This document shows, in pieces, positions 32,519-42,655 of a stretch of DNA of 64,000 nt (its first letter is position 1; every line of letters starts with the position of its first letter). The stretch lies in the NCBI RefSeq assembly GCF_000230895.2, contig NC_016604.1:5394001-5458000 (forward strand), read 5' to 3'. Origin of the DNA: Mycolicibacterium rhodesiae NBB3. Its GTDB lineage: Bacteria; Actinomycetota; Actinomycetes; Mycobacteriales; Mycobacteriaceae. The notes under the pieces were generated by a model that was not told the DNA's origin, ran no database searches, and worked only from the letters and a program-made list of their open reading frames with translations. The position numbers were made by a program, and so were the translations under genes.

Positions 32519-35182
32519 TCATGGTGAAGGCTCGAGTGCGGCTCGCAAATCCTCGACATTTTCCAGGGCGTAGGTGGCGATAGCCGCGGTGGTCATGGTC
32601 GCGCCTTGACGTGCCAGGGCTTCGTACCGGTCGTCGCCGAGAACCTCACGCAGACGGGTGACGGCGTCTCGGAACTCTGGAAAGACCACGGCGGTCAGCT
32701 CGCTCGCCGCGAAACCGGCAATGACGGCCGCCTGGTCATGGAGTTGCAGCCGATCCAATATGTTCGCGAGGATCGCGAGTGGGCTCCGAAGCGCAACGAT
32801 GGCCCCCGAACTGTGATTGATGCGAATCCCCAGCTTCAAATGGTCGAGCGCAGCGACCATGTCGCCTTGGGATGCCTCCAGCCGTCCGATGTTGTTGGCC
32901 AGGTACGCCTCATTGGAACGGGCACCGCTTTCGTGTGCGATGACCAACCCGCGTCGCATGCCCTCGAGCGCGGCCTCGGGATCCGCCTCGCGGAAGGTGA
33001 TGCCGTACGCCAGTAGCGCAAAGGACAGCGCGTAGGGGTTACCGCTGGCGTCGGCGACATCGACGACATCGGGCGCTGCTGCCATCGCCTCATCGACACG
33101 ACCGGCAAATGCAAGCGCGAGAACCCGATTTGCCCTGACAATGCCGATCGGGTCTTCGTGGTTCTCGAGATATGTGTCATACCAGGAGATTCCCCTGTCG
33201 ACGTCACCGAGCGACACGTAAAGGCCACCGAACAAGCCGTCCGAGCTGAATGGCACCGCGCGGTGTGGGGATTGCATCGCGATGGTGCCGGCTTTTGTGT
33301 ACGCAATTGCCTCCTCGAGTCGACCAGTCAACCAGCAGAGCGCGGCGACGACATACAAGCCCACCAGACGGGGGTGAGCGGCGGCGCGCGCGGAGTCCAT
33401 GAGTTCCTCCGCCCACACGGTGGGCTCGGGATTCTCCAATGCATAGGCCAAGATCCCGAGATACGTCACGATGGTGGCGGCCACGTCGAGGTCGCCGCTA
33501 TCGGCTGCCCACCGAAAAGCCGAACGCAGATTGCCCAATTCGGTCATGTACCAGACGTAGGCTTCCCGTTGGCGTGGACTGTTCCAGAGGTCCAGAATGT
33601 CGGCTTCCCGACCTGCGAAGTGGCGAGCATGTGCGTCACGCGCCTGTGCGACGTCGCCGCGGTCGGCGAGCTGTTCGTCGGCGAACTCACGGATTGTCTC
33701 GAGCATGGCGAAGCGTGTCCGTCCCGACGAGTGTTCGACAACGATCAGTGATTTGCGCACCAATGCGTCAAGCAGATCCACGATCACGTATCGGTCGGCA
33801 TCGGGTCGCCCCGCTACGGCGCAAGCGCTTTCGAGGTCGAACCCACCGGCGAACACCGAACACCGTTCCAGTAGTCGCTTCTCGGCGTCGTCCAGCAAGT
33901 TATAGGACCACGCCACCGCGTGACGCAACGTCTGATGACGTCCCAAAGCACGCCTGGATCCGACGAGGAGTTTGAGACGGTGATCGAGATGGTCCCGAAC
34001 CTCCACCGCCGTCATCGAAGCCATCCGCGATGCGGCCAATTCGATCGCCAACGGGATGCCGTCAAGACGTCGGCAGATCTCCGCGACAGCATCGATGTCG
34101 TCGAGTACGGCCCCTGGCGCCACCCGGTGGGCACGCTCGCTGAATAGCTGCACGGCTGCGTCGAGGGCCAAGGATCGCACGGGCCATACCTGTTCGACGG
34201 CCAAAGCCAGTCCTTCGCGGCTGGTGGCAATGATTCTCACGCTGTCGGCAGACGCGAGTATGGCCTCGGCGAGATCCGCAGCCGCGTCGAGCACATGTTC
34301 ACAGTTGTCGAACACCAGAAGGCGGGACCGACCCTCGAGTGCCGCGGCTATCGACTCGGTCATGGACTTGCCGGGTTGCTGCGTGATGCCGAGAACGCCT
34401 GCTACGGCATCCGGCACAGCGTTCTCATCAGTGACGGCTGCCAGTTCGAAATAGAAAACACCGTCGGCGAACTGACTGGACATGTACGCGGCGGTTTCCA
34501 TCGCTAATCGCGTCTTGCCGACGCCACCGACACCGGTCAGCGTGACCATTGGCCGAGATTCAAGCGCCGCAACGATTTCGGCGACATCGGCTTCGCGGCC
34601 GACAAAAGCGGTCGACGACCGCGGAAGATTTCCAGGAGTTCGATCGACCGTACGCAGCGGCGGGAAATCTGTGCGCAACCCGGAGCACTTGACCTGAAAC
34701 ACGTTGAGGGGATTGGGGACGTCGCGCAGTTGTCGCGAGCCCAGGTCCACCAGATCAACTCCACTGAGTAGACCGGCAGTCGATTCGGCGACGAGGACCT
34801 GACCACCGTGGCCAGCAGCCATCAGCCGCGCAGCGCGGTTGAGCACCGTCCCGAAATAATCGTCATCGCGCAACTCGGCTTCCCCGGTGGCGATCCCCAT
34901 CCGCACCGGCAGCTGCAAGTCCCGCTGCGCATCGATCGCCGCCCCCACTGCAGACATCGGCGAGGAGAACGCGGCAGCAATTCCGTCGCCGCTGTGACTG
35001 AAGACGTACCCCCCATGGGCATCGATCGCGGTGCGCAGCACCTTGTCATGCGCCGCCAGCGCCACCCGCATGGCATCCGCGTCGGATTCCCACCGATGGG
35101 TCGAACCCTCGATATCGGTGAACAGAAACGTGACCACGCCCGAGGGCGGGTCCCCGGCGGACACCTGCACAGAATGGCACAC
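32519..35182 (-). CDS. Class III cyclase / NB-ARC ATPase / TPR regulator
   Basis: This 887-residue soluble protein has three parts. Residues 15-140 form a class III nucleotide cyclase domain: TFLFTDIEGST with metal Asp23, SHSGDG with Asp66, and YFGTVLNRAARL with Asn115 and Arg119. The usual substrate-selecting Lys before GDG seems replaced by Ser62, so cyclase activity is doubtful. Residues 190-480 are an NB-ARC/STAND ATPase (LTGVGGVGKTRLA, LLVFDNCEHVL, GIPLAIELAASR). The remainder is TPR-like helices. No LuxR helix-turn-helix is present at the C-terminus, unlike several M. tuberculosis relatives. GTG start without a clear ribosome-binding site. Confidence 0.85.
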   Translation of the reverse strand: MCHSVQVSAGDPPSGVVTFLFTDIEGSTHRWESDADAMRVALAAHDKVLRTAIDAHGGYVFSHSGDGIAAAFSSPMSAVGAAIDAQRDLQLPVRMGIATGEAELRDDDYFGTVLNRAARLMAAGHGGQVLVAESTAGLLSGVDLVDLGSRQLRDVPNPLNVFQVKCSGLRTDFPPLRTVDRTPGNLPRSSTAFVGREADVAEIVAALESRPMVTLTGVGGVGKTRLAMETAAYMSSQFADGVFYFELAAVTDENAVPDAVAGVLGITQQPGKSMTESIAAALEGRSRLLVFDNCEHVLDAAADLAEAILASADSVRIIATSREGLALAVEQVWPVRSLALDAAVQLFSERAHRVAPGAVLDDIDAVAEICRRLDGIPLAIELAASRMASMTAVEVRDHLDHRLKLLVGSRRALGRHQTLRHAVAWSYNLLDDAEKRLLERCSVFAGGFDLESACAVAGRPDADRYVIVDLLDALVRKSLIVVEHSSGRTRFAMLETIREFADEQLADRGDVAQARDAHARHFAGREADILDLWNSPRQREAYVWYMTELGNLRSAFRWAADSGDLDVAATIVTYLGILAYALENPEPTVWAEELMDSARAAAHPRLVGLYVVAALCWLTGRLEEAIAYTKAGTIAMQSPHRAVPFSSDGLFGGLYVSLGDVDRGISWYDTYLENHEDPIGIVRANRVLALAFAGRVDEAMAAAPDVVDVADASGNPYALSFALLAYGITFREADPEAALEGMRRGLVIAHESGARSNEAYLANNIGRLEASQGDMVAALDHLKLGIRINHSSGAIVALRSPLAILANILDRLQLHDQAAVIAGFAASELTAVVFPEFRDAVTRLREVLGDDRYEALARQGATMTTAAIATYALENVEDLRAALEPSP

Positions 35183-35256
35183 CGAGGTTCGCTCAGTGGC
35201 TGGTTATGACACGCTTTCCGTGGATTTACGTGCGATAGCCCGTACCCGGTCCCCGA

Positions 35257-36240
35257 TCAGGCGTCTTCGAGCAGATCCGGCGTGACGGCCGACTCGGTAT
35301 CGGGAATGCCGTCCTGCTTGGCTTTGCGATCGGCCATCGACAGCAACCGCCGAATGCGGCCCGCCACAGCGTCTTTCGTCATCGGCGGATCGGCCAGCCG
35401 GCCCAGCTCTTCCAGTGATGCCTGCCGGTGCTCGACGCGCAGCTTGCCTGCGGCCGCCAGATGGTCGGGCACGGTGTCGGCGAGGATCTCCAGCGCCCGT
35501 TCCACTCGGGCTGCCGCGGCGACCGCAGCCCGTGCCGAACGCCGCAGGTTCGCGTCGTCGAAGTTGGCCAACCGGTTGGCGGTGGCACGCACCTCGCGGC
35601 GCATCCGCCGCTCTTCCCACGTCAGCCTGGTGTCCTGAGCGCCCATCCGCGTGAGCAACGCACCGATGGCCTCACCGTCGCGCACCACCACCCGGTCCGC
35701 ACCCCGGACCTCGCGGGCCTTAGCGCTGACGCCCAACCGCCGCGCGGCGCCGACGAGCGCCAGCGCCGCCTCCGGCCCGGGGCAACTGACCTCGAGCGCT
35801 GAGGATCGGCCGGGTTCGGTGAGCGAGCCGTGCGCCAAAAACGCACCGCGCCAAGCGGCTTCAGCGTCGGCAACGCTGCCGCCCACAACCTGCGCCGGAA
35901 GTCCGCGCACCGGCCGGCCCCGCAGGTCGAGCAGCCCGGTCTGGCGAGCCAGGGCTTCGCCGTCTTTGGCGACCCGCAGTACGTACCGGGTGCTCTTACG
36001 GATTCCACTCGCCGAGAGCACGTGGACCACCGCGTTGTAGCCGTATAGGTCGTAGATGTCCTTGCGCAGGCGTCGGGCGATGATTCCGAGATCGACCTCA
36101 GCCTCGACGACGACCCGTCCGGAGACGATGTGCAGTCCCCCAGCGAACCGCAGCAGCGATGCCACCTCGGCGCGGCGAGCGCTCACCGAATTGACCACCA
36201 GGCGGCTGAGCTCGTCTTTGACCTCGGCTGTCATCGCCAC
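35257..36240 (-). CDS. whiA: Sporulation/division regulator WhiA
   Basis: This 327-residue protein corresponds to Rv1423. The N-terminal two-thirds are the degenerate LAGLIDADG domain (LRFAGGLHIVSGR, WRGAFLAHGSL), and the C-terminal helix-turn-helix has ASLEELGRLADPPMTKDAVAGRIRRLL. In actinomycetes WhiA works with WhiB to control cell-division genes. GTG 36240 gives the usual M-A-M N-terminus; an ATG two codons later overlaps the yvcK stop as ATGA. Last gene of uvrC-rapZ-yvcK-whiA. Confidence 0.96.
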   Translation of the reverse strand: MAMTAEVKDELSRLVVNSVSARRAEVASLLRFAGGLHIVSGRVVVEAEVDLGIIARRLRKDIYDLYGYNAVVHVLSASGIRKSTRYVLRVAKDGEALARQTGLLDLRGRPVRGLPAQVVGGSVADAEAAWRGAFLAHGSLTEPGRSSALEVSCPGPEAALALVGAARRLGVSAKAREVRGADRVVVRDGEAIGALLTRMGAQDTRLTWEERRMRREVRATANRLANFDDANLRRSARAAVAAAARVERALEILADTVPDHLAAAGKLRVEHRQASLEELGRLADPPMTKDAVAGRIRRLLSMADRKAKQDGIPDTESAVTPDLLEDA

Positions 36241-37253
36241 TGGTCGTCACCTCTCGGTCCGTTCGCTGTCGGTGTGGGCACAGTCGGCACCGCGGGCGCG
36301 GGCGGCGCCGTCCCGCGCAACCGCACACCTTCCAGAGCCGCGGCCAACCTCGCCGGGTCATGTAAAGGTGTACCAGGTCTGGACACGTCAGCAAACTCCA
36401 CCTGAGCATCCAGAATTTTGGCGGTACGGCGCAATTGCTCACGCTCGCGTTCACTCGGGACTCGGTTGGCGTCGACGATGATCTCGTGCACCTTGAATCC
36501 CGGCGCGTGCTGCGACAACACATGAATGTGCCGTTCCGCCGAGAACTCCGCCGTCTCCCCTGGCTCGGCCACGAGGTTCACCACCAGCGCCCTGCGCGCC
36601 GTCGTCGCCTGCAGGGCGGCTGCCAGCTGCGGAACCAGCACGTGTGGGATGACGCTGGTGAACCATGAACCGGGTCCCAGCACCACGAGATCGGCGGCCA
36701 TGATCGCGTCGACGGCCTGCCGGGTGGCGGGCGGATCGCCCGGCAGCAGCCGGACCCGTCGCACCTTGCCGACGGTGGTCGCTATTGCCACCTGGCCCCG
36801 GATCACCCGACTCATCCGCGGATCGGACTCCAGACCCGCGACGTCGGCCTCGATCTCCAACGGCACCGGACACATCGGTAAGACCCGCCCGTGGATGCCC
36901 AGCACGCGACCCAACTCGTCGAGCGCCGCGACGGGGTCGGCCAACAGCTCGTTGAGGCCGGCGAGCAGCAGATTGCCGATCGGATGACCCGCGAGCGCAC
37001 CGTTACCGCCGAAACGATGCTGCAGGATCGTGGCCCACAGCCGTCCGTGCGGGGTGTCAGAAGCCAACGCGGCCAGGGCCATTCGCAAATCACCCGGTGG
37101 CAGCACGTCCAGTTCGCCGCGCAGCCGACCCGATGAACCCCCGTCATCGGCTACCGTGACGATCGCGGTGACATGCGGTGTGAGTCTGCGGGCGGCCGAC
37201 AGCGTCGCGTACAGGCCGTGCCCTCCCCCGAGGGCAACGATCCGTTGGCTCAT
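36231..37253 (-). CDS. YvcK/CuvA family UDP-sugar-binding protein
   Basis: This 340-residue protein corresponds to Rv1422. The N-terminal nucleotide loop is VALGGGHGLYATLSAARR, followed by VADDGGSSGRLR and LGPGSWFTSVIPHVLVPQL, the CofD/YvcK signatures. In mycobacteria this protein (CuvA) localises to growth poles and affects peptidoglycan precursor use on some carbon sources. ATG overlaps the rapZ stop (ATGA). Confidence 0.92.
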   Translation of the reverse strand: MSQRIVALGGGHGLYATLSAARRLTPHVTAIVTVADDGGSSGRLRGELDVLPPGDLRMALAALASDTPHGRLWATILQHRFGGNGALAGHPIGNLLLAGLNELLADPVAALDELGRVLGIHGRVLPMCPVPLEIEADVAGLESDPRMSRVIRGQVAIATTVGKVRRVRLLPGDPPATRQAVDAIMAADLVVLGPGSWFTSVIPHVLVPQLAAALQATTARRALVVNLVAEPGETAEFSAERHIHVLSQHAPGFKVHEIIVDANRVPSEREREQLRRTAKILDAQVEFADVSRPGTPLHDPARLAAALEGVRLRGTAPPAPAVPTVPTPTANGPRGDDQWR

Positions 37254-38176
37254 TCGCGCCCCAGATCCCGGTGCAGTACCCGGACTGTGAGGCCGTCACC
37301 GCCCTGCAATCGGGCTGCCAACGCCTCGGCGATCGCGACGCTGCGATGTTTGCCTCCGGTGCAGCCGATGGCAACGGTCATGTAGCGCTTTCCCTCCCGG
37401 CGGTACCCGTCGATGACGAAGTCCAGCAGCCGATGATAGGTCTCCAGGAATTCGACGGCGCCCGGCTGGCCGAGTACGTAGTCACGGACCGCCTGGTCCT
37501 GCCCCGTGTGCGGCCGCAGCGAGTCGACCCAGTGCGGGTTGGGAAGAAAACGCACATCCATCACCGTATCCGCGTCCATCGGTAGCCCGTACTTATATCC
37601 GAAGGACTCCACGGTCACGTTGGTGTGTGCGACGGTCTCACCGCCGAAGGCCCGTTCGATGCTCTCTCGCAGCGCAGGCACAGGCAGCGTTGACGTGTCG
37701 ATCACCAGGTCGGCCACAGCGCGCAACGGCGCTAGCATCGCGCGCTCGGCCGCAATACCTTCGGCAAGAGTTTGGGTGCCCTGCAATGGGTGGCTGCGGC
37801 GGTTTTGCTCATACCGGCGGATCAGGATGTCGTCGGAGGCCTCGAGAAACAGCACTCGCGGAGTGATGTTGCGGGTGGCGAGGTCGTTGCGCACCCAGTC
37901 CAGGTCTCCGGTGAACCCGCGGGAACGCACATCCATCACCACAGCGAGCTGGGTTATCCGCGAACCCGCGGCAAGACCGAGTTCCACCATCCGCGCGATG
38001 AGTTCCGGCGGCAGGTTGTCGGCGACATACCAGCCGAGGTCCTCGAGCACCTTGGCGGCAGTGCCGCGACCTGCGCCGGACAGCCCGGTGACCAGAACAA
38101 CGTCGATGCCGGATTCAGCACTGTCCCCGGGCGTGGTGCCGTCTTGCAATTCTTCGCGCATTCCTCGATCTGTCAT
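37250..38176 (-). CDS. rapZ: RapZ/YvcJ family nucleotide-binding protein
   Basis: This 308-residue P-loop protein corresponds to Rv1421. Walker A is VTGLSGAGRGTAAKVLEDLGW. The C-terminal domain has SFGYKYGLPMDADTVMDVRFLPNP and VAIGCTGGKHRSVAIAE, which bind RNA and amino-sugar phosphate in E. coli RapZ. Its actinobacterial role is unproven. ATG overlaps the uvrC stop. Confidence 0.93.
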   Translation of the reverse strand: MTDRGMREELQDGTTPGDSAESGIDVVLVTGLSGAGRGTAAKVLEDLGWYVADNLPPELIARMVELGLAAGSRITQLAVVMDVRSRGFTGDLDWVRNDLATRNITPRVLFLEASDDILIRRYEQNRRSHPLQGTQTLAEGIAAERAMLAPLRAVADLVIDTSTLPVPALRESIERAFGGETVAHTNVTVESFGYKYGLPMDADTVMDVRFLPNPHWVDSLRPHTGQDQAVRDYVLGQPGAVEFLETYHRLLDFVIDGYRREGKRYMTVAIGCTGGKHRSVAIAEALAARLQGGDGLTVRVLHRDLGRE

Positions 38177-40185
38177 CCGGATGCTCTGCTCTGATCTTCG
38201 TCGATACCCGGTTCGGGCGCGCCGGAATCGGAAGGGACGCCGAGGGCTTCCAACACAGCTTTCGCCGTCGCGACGCCGATGCCCGGGACCGCCGTGATCT
38301 CCTCGACGCTGGCCTCCTTCAACCGCGCCACCGATCCGAAGTGTGTGACCAGCGCCTTGCGGCGGTGCTCACCCAACCCCCGGATCGAATCGAGCGCCGA
38401 TGCCGTCATCCGCTTGGACCGCTTACTGCGGTGGTAGGTGATCGCGAAGCGGTGCGCCTCGTCGCGCACACGCTGCAGCAGGTACAGACCCTCGCTGTTG
38501 CGGGGCATGATCAACGGGTCGGGCTCCGAGGGCACCCACACCTCTTCGAGCCGCTTCGCCAAGCCGATGACGGCGACGTCGCCGATACCCAGATCGTCGA
38601 GCACCGCCTGAGCGGCGTTGACCTGCGGCGCGCCACCGTCGACCACGAACAGGTTCGGCGGATAGGCGAACTTTCGCGGTTTTGCCGGCGGAGCCGCGTC
38701 GGCGGCAATATTGTCTTGCGCCGCAAGCTCTGTGGGTTCCTGTAGGTCGTGCAGGTGCCGGTGGAAGCGCCGCCTTGTGACCTCGGCGATCGATCCGACG
38801 TCGTCGGAGCGGCCCTCACCCGCCGCCTCCCTGATCGCATAGTGGCGATAGTCCGACTTCCGCGGTAGCCCGTCTTCGAACACCACCAGCGAGGCGACCA
38901 CATCTGTGCCCTGGACGTGACTGATGTCAATGCATTCGATACGCAGCGGCGCATCGGCGAGCCCCAGCGATTCCTGAATACTCTGCAGCGCAGCGCTTCT
39001 CGCGGTGAAATCGCCGGCTCGCTTGAGTTTGTGCTGGTTCAAGGCGTCCTGCGCGTTGCGCCGCACCGTCTCGGCGAGCGCGCGCTTGTCGCCTCGCTGC
39101 GGCACCCGCACCGACACCCGCGAACCGCGCAACTGAGACAGCCACGTCTCCAACTCTTCGGCGTTTCCCGGTAGACAGGGCACCAGCACCTGCCTGGGCA
39201 CCGGCGTCAGCGACGTATCCGCTGCGCCGTCGAGTTCGGCCTGGTCGCCGTAGAACTGAGTGAGGAACTGCTCAACGAGGTGCTCCTGACCGGATTCGCC
39301 TGGTTCACCGGACTTTTCGACGATCCATCCACGCTGGCCGCGCACCCGCCCACCGCGCACGTGGAATACCTGCACAGCCGCTTCCAGGTCGTCGTCGGCG
39401 AAGGCCACCACGTCCGCGTCGGTTCCGTCGCCGAACACCACCGCCTGCTTCTCCATGGCCCGCTTCATCGCGCCGATGTTGTCCCGCAACCGAGCAGCCC
39501 GCTCGAAGTCGAGCGACTCGGCGGCCTGATTCATCTGCTGTTCCATGTCGCGGATCAGTCGGTCGGTCTTACCTGCCAGGAAGTCGCAGAAGTCCTCGAC
39601 GATCTGCCGGTGTTCCTCCGCGGTCACCCGCCCGACGCAGGGGGCCGAGCACTTCTCGATGTACCCGAGCAGGCATGGCCTGTCGATCTGCCTGTGCCGC
39701 TTGAAAACTCCCGCCGAGCAGGTACGCGCCGGAAATACCCGCGTCAACAGATCGAGCGTTTCCCGGATGGCCCATGCGTGCGAGTACGGACCGAAGTAGC
39801 GGACGCCCTTACGCCGCGCCCCGCGGTAGACCATCAGTCGCGGGTACTCCTCGTTCAGCGTGACGGCGAGCACCGGGTACGACTTGTCGTCGCGGTATCG
39901 CACGTTGAACCGCGGGTCGAACTCCTTGATCCAGTTGTACTCGAGTTGCAGCGCCTCGACTTCGGTGTTGACCACCGTCCACTCGACCCCGGCGGCCGTC
40001 CTCACCATCTGGCGGGTGCGCGGCGCCAAACCGGACAGGTCGGCGAAGTAGGAGTTCAACCGGCTGCGCAGGCTCTTGGCCTTGCCGACGTAGATCACCC
40101 GGCCGTGCGGATCCCGAAACCGGTAGACACCCGGCTCGACGGGGATCGTCCCCGGAGCGGGTCGGTACGTGGCTGGATCGGGCAC
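38173..40185 (-). CDS. uvrC: Excinuclease ABC subunit C
   Basis: This 670-residue subunit makes both incisions in UvrABC nucleotide excision repair. It has a GIY-YIG domain at residues 15-95 (GVYRFRDPHGRVIYVGKAKSL), a UvrB-binding UVR motif near 200-235, an RNase H-like endonuclease (IECIDISHVQGTDVVASLVVF and FVVDGGAPQVNAA with catalytic Asp) and a C-terminal double helix-hairpin-helix (IRGLGEHRRKAL, VPGIGVATAKAVLEAL). GTG start at 40185. Heads the uvrC-rapZ-yvcK-whiA operon and is divergent from ggt with 35 bases between. Confidence 0.97.
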   Translation of the reverse strand: MPDPATYRPAPGTIPVEPGVYRFRDPHGRVIYVGKAKSLRSRLNSYFADLSGLAPRTRQMVRTAAGVEWTVVNTEVEALQLEYNWIKEFDPRFNVRYRDDKSYPVLAVTLNEEYPRLMVYRGARRKGVRYFGPYSHAWAIRETLDLLTRVFPARTCSAGVFKRHRQIDRPCLLGYIEKCSAPCVGRVTAEEHRQIVEDFCDFLAGKTDRLIRDMEQQMNQAAESLDFERAARLRDNIGAMKRAMEKQAVVFGDGTDADVVAFADDDLEAAVQVFHVRGGRVRGQRGWIVEKSGEPGESGQEHLVEQFLTQFYGDQAELDGAADTSLTPVPRQVLVPCLPGNAEELETWLSQLRGSRVSVRVPQRGDKRALAETVRRNAQDALNQHKLKRAGDFTARSAALQSIQESLGLADAPLRIECIDISHVQGTDVVASLVVFEDGLPRKSDYRHYAIREAAGEGRSDDVGSIAEVTRRRFHRHLHDLQEPTELAAQDNIAADAAPPAKPRKFAYPPNLFVVDGGAPQVNAAQAVLDDLGIGDVAVIGLAKRLEEVWVPSEPDPLIMPRNSEGLYLLQRVRDEAHRFAITYHRSKRSKRMTASALDSIRGLGEHRRKALVTHFGSVARLKEASVEEITAVPGIGVATAKAVLEALGVPSDSGAPEPGIDEDQSRASG

Positions 40186-40220
40186 GGATTCCAGGTTACT
40201 GCCGTCCTCGGACGCCTCCG

Positions 40221-42188
40221 ATGAACTACCGTCGGGTGATGCGGTTTTCGTCGCTGACTAAGGTGATGGCCCCGCTGACCGGGATCGCCGTCGTCCTTGC
40301 CGGATGTGCCGCCGAGGAGAATCCGGAGCCCGGCGCCGCAGGCCCGTGCGCAATCGTCGCCAACGGCACCCCGACACCCAAGACGGCGGCCAACCCGACC
40401 GTCACGACCTCCCACAACATGTCCACGAACCCCGAGGTCGCAGCCGGCTACCGCAAGGACATGACCGCAGTGCGCACCAGCAGCTACTCGGTGGCCACCG
40501 CCAACCCGCTGGCCACCCACGCCGCGTGCGAGGTATTGCGCGACGGCGGCACCGCCGCCGATGCGCTGGTCACCGCGCAGATGGTGCTCGGCCTGGTAGA
40601 GCCCCAGTCCTCCGGCATCGGTGGCGGCGGCTTCCTGCTGTACTACGACGCGGCCGCCGATTCGGTGCAGGCCTACGACGGCCGGGAGGCCGCACCCGCA
40701 TCCGCAACCGAGAACTACCTGCGCTGGATCTCAGACACCGACCGCACCGTACCCAAGCCCGACGCCCGCGCATCCGGCCGGTCGATCGGCGTGCCGGGCA
40801 TCGTGCGCCTCATGGCCGAGGTGCATGCAGAGCACGGCAAGACGGGCTGGGGTGACCTGTTCAGCCCCGCGGTCACCCTCGCCGACGACGGCTTCGACAT
40901 CAGCCCGCGGATGGCCACGGCCATCGCCGACTCCGCACCGGAACTGAAAATGGACCCGCGGGCAGCCGAATACTTCCTCAACCCCGACGGCAGCCCCAAG
41001 ATCGCGGGTACCCGCCTGACCAACCCGGCCTATGCAAAGACGTTGGGAGCCATCGCATCTGATCCGCAGTCGTTCTACACGGGCGCGATCGCCGACGATA
41101 TCGTCGACGCGGTCGCCGACACTGCCGGCGGCCGGACACCGGGCCTGATGACTCGCGATGACCTTGCCGGATACAGCGTCAAGATGCGCGAGGCGCTGTG
41201 TACGCCGTATCGCGGCAAGGAGATCTGCGGCATGCCACCTCCGTCCTCCGGAGGGATCGCAGTCGCCGCGACGCTGGGCATGCTCGAGCACTTCGCGATG
41301 GCCGACCACAAGCCCAGCGGCACCGATCTCAACGGCGGCAGGCCATCCGTGCTGGGCGTGCACCTGATCTCCGAGGCGGAGCGGCTGGCCTACGCCGACC
41401 GGGACAAGTACGTGGCGGACACCGACTTCGTCGCACTGCCCGGCGGCTCGCCGAACACTTTGATCAGCAGCGACTACCTGGCGGGCCGCGCGACGCTGAT
41501 CTCCGAGCAACGTTCGATGGGAACTGCGAAACCGGGAGAATTCGGACCCCCGACGGCCCCGGTGCCGCCGCCTCCAGAGCACGGAACGAGTCAGGTCAGC
41601 ATCGTCGACGCGCGTGGCAACGCCGCGTCGATGACCACCACAGTCGAGTCTTCGTTCGGCTCGTTCCACATGGTGGACGGCTTCATCTTGAACAATCAAC
41701 TCACCGACTTCTCGGCTGAACCGGTCGGACCCGACGGCGCTCCGGTAGCGAACCGGATCGAGCCCGGCAAGCGGCCGCGCAGCTCGATGGCACCCACGCT
41801 GGTCTTCGATGCCGCGGGTCAGCCGGGACGCCGGGGGCCGCTGTACGCGGTACTCGGTTCGCCAGGCGGCTCGGTCATCATCCAGTTCGTCGTCAAAACC
41901 GTTGTCGGGATGTTGGATTGGGGTCTGGATCCGCAACAGGCGGTGTCCATGGTCGACTTCGGCGCCGCCAACACGCCGAAGACCAACGTCGGCGGTGAAC
42001 ATCCCGTCATCGACACCTCGGATGACGGCGACCACGACCCCCTCGTCGTGGGCCTACGCAAACTGGGACATCAAGTCGACCTGGCTGATCAGACGAGCGG
42101 ATTGTCCGCGATCATCCGCGACGGGTCTTCTCTGATCGGCGGCGCAGATCCTCGCCGTGAGGGGCTGGTGATGGGCGACACCAGGTGA
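40221..42188 (+). CDS. ggt: Gamma-glutamyltransferase (lipoprotein)
   Basis: This 655-residue exported enzyme cleaves gamma-glutamyl bonds such as in glutathione. The N-terminus is a lipoprotein signal with lipobox VLAGC near residue 29. Substrate-binding Arg lies in YDGREAAPA, the glycine run is SSGIGGGGFLLYY, the autocleavage-site Thr is in HGTSQVSIVD (aligned with TTHYSVVD), and PPPSSGGIAV forms the oxyanion region. The proenzyme should self-cleave to two subunits. An alternative ATG is six codons in. Its stop overlaps the GNAT gene start (GTGA). Confidence 0.9.
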   Translation: MNYRRVMRFSSLTKVMAPLTGIAVVLAGCAAEENPEPGAAGPCAIVANGTPTPKTAANPTVTTSHNMSTNPEVAAGYRKDMTAVRTSSYSVATANPLATHAACEVLRDGGTAADALVTAQMVLGLVEPQSSGIGGGGFLLYYDAAADSVQAYDGREAAPASATENYLRWISDTDRTVPKPDARASGRSIGVPGIVRLMAEVHAEHGKTGWGDLFSPAVTLADDGFDISPRMATAIADSAPELKMDPRAAEYFLNPDGSPKIAGTRLTNPAYAKTLGAIASDPQSFYTGAIADDIVDAVADTAGGRTPGLMTRDDLAGYSVKMREALCTPYRGKEICGMPPPSSGGIAVAATLGMLEHFAMADHKPSGTDLNGGRPSVLGVHLISEAERLAYADRDKYVADTDFVALPGGSPNTLISSDYLAGRATLISEQRSMGTAKPGEFGPPTAPVPPPPEHGTSQVSIVDARGNAASMTTTVESSFGSFHMVDGFILNNQLTDFSAEPVGPDGAPVANRIEPGKRPRSSMAPTLVFDAAGQPGRRGPLYAVLGSPGGSVIIQFVVKTVVGMLDWGLDPQQAVSMVDFGAANTPKTNVGGEHPVIDTSDDGDHDPLVVGLRKLGHQVDLADQTSGLSAIIRDGSSLIGGADPRREGLVMGDTR

Positions 42189-42655
42189 CTGCACGGATCA
42201 CCCGCCTCACCGAGTCCGACTGGAGGGCCTTCGCCGTGATCCGACTGCGCGCCCTGGCCGACTCGCTGGGCGAACGCGATCCGCAGTATCAGAAGGAGAT
42301 CGCGTTCACCGCAGCGCAGTGGCGACGGCGATTACGCGATCACGCGCAGTTCGCGGCGCTCACCGGTGACCGCGTGGTCGGGTTGATCGCAGCGCAGCAA
42401 GAAAGCCCCGACTCGATCTATCTCTATTCGCTGTGGTTGGACCCCATCGCCCGCGGACAGGGTCTGGCCCGCTCGCTGGTCGCCGCCGCGGTGGACTGGG
42501 CGCGCGACCAACGGGTCCGCACCGTCAGGCTGCGGGTGGCCACAGACAACTCGGCGGCACGCGCCGTGTACGAGAGCTTGGGCTTCGCCGAGGCTGCGGT
42601 GGCAGGAACAGTCGAACCGCGAGACGAAGTCGCGATGAGCCTCAGCGTGAGTTGA
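42185..42655 (+). CDS. GNAT family N-acetyltransferase
   Basis: This 156-residue acetyltransferase has the acetyl-CoA loop LDPIARGQGLARSLV and the C-terminal TDNSAARAVYESLGF typical of GNAT. The target is unknown. GTG start overlaps the ggt stop, so it is co-translated with ggt and may act on the same amino-acid or peptide pool. Its 3' end overlaps the convergent PH-domain gene by 14 bases. Confidence 0.88.
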   Translation: MTARITRLTESDWRAFAVIRLRALADSLGERDPQYQKEIAFTAAQWRRRLRDHAQFAALTGDRVVGLIAAQQESPDSIYLYSLWLDPIARGQGLARSLVAAAVDWARDQRVRTVRLRVATDNSAARAVYESLGFAEAAVAGTVEPRDEVAMSLSVS

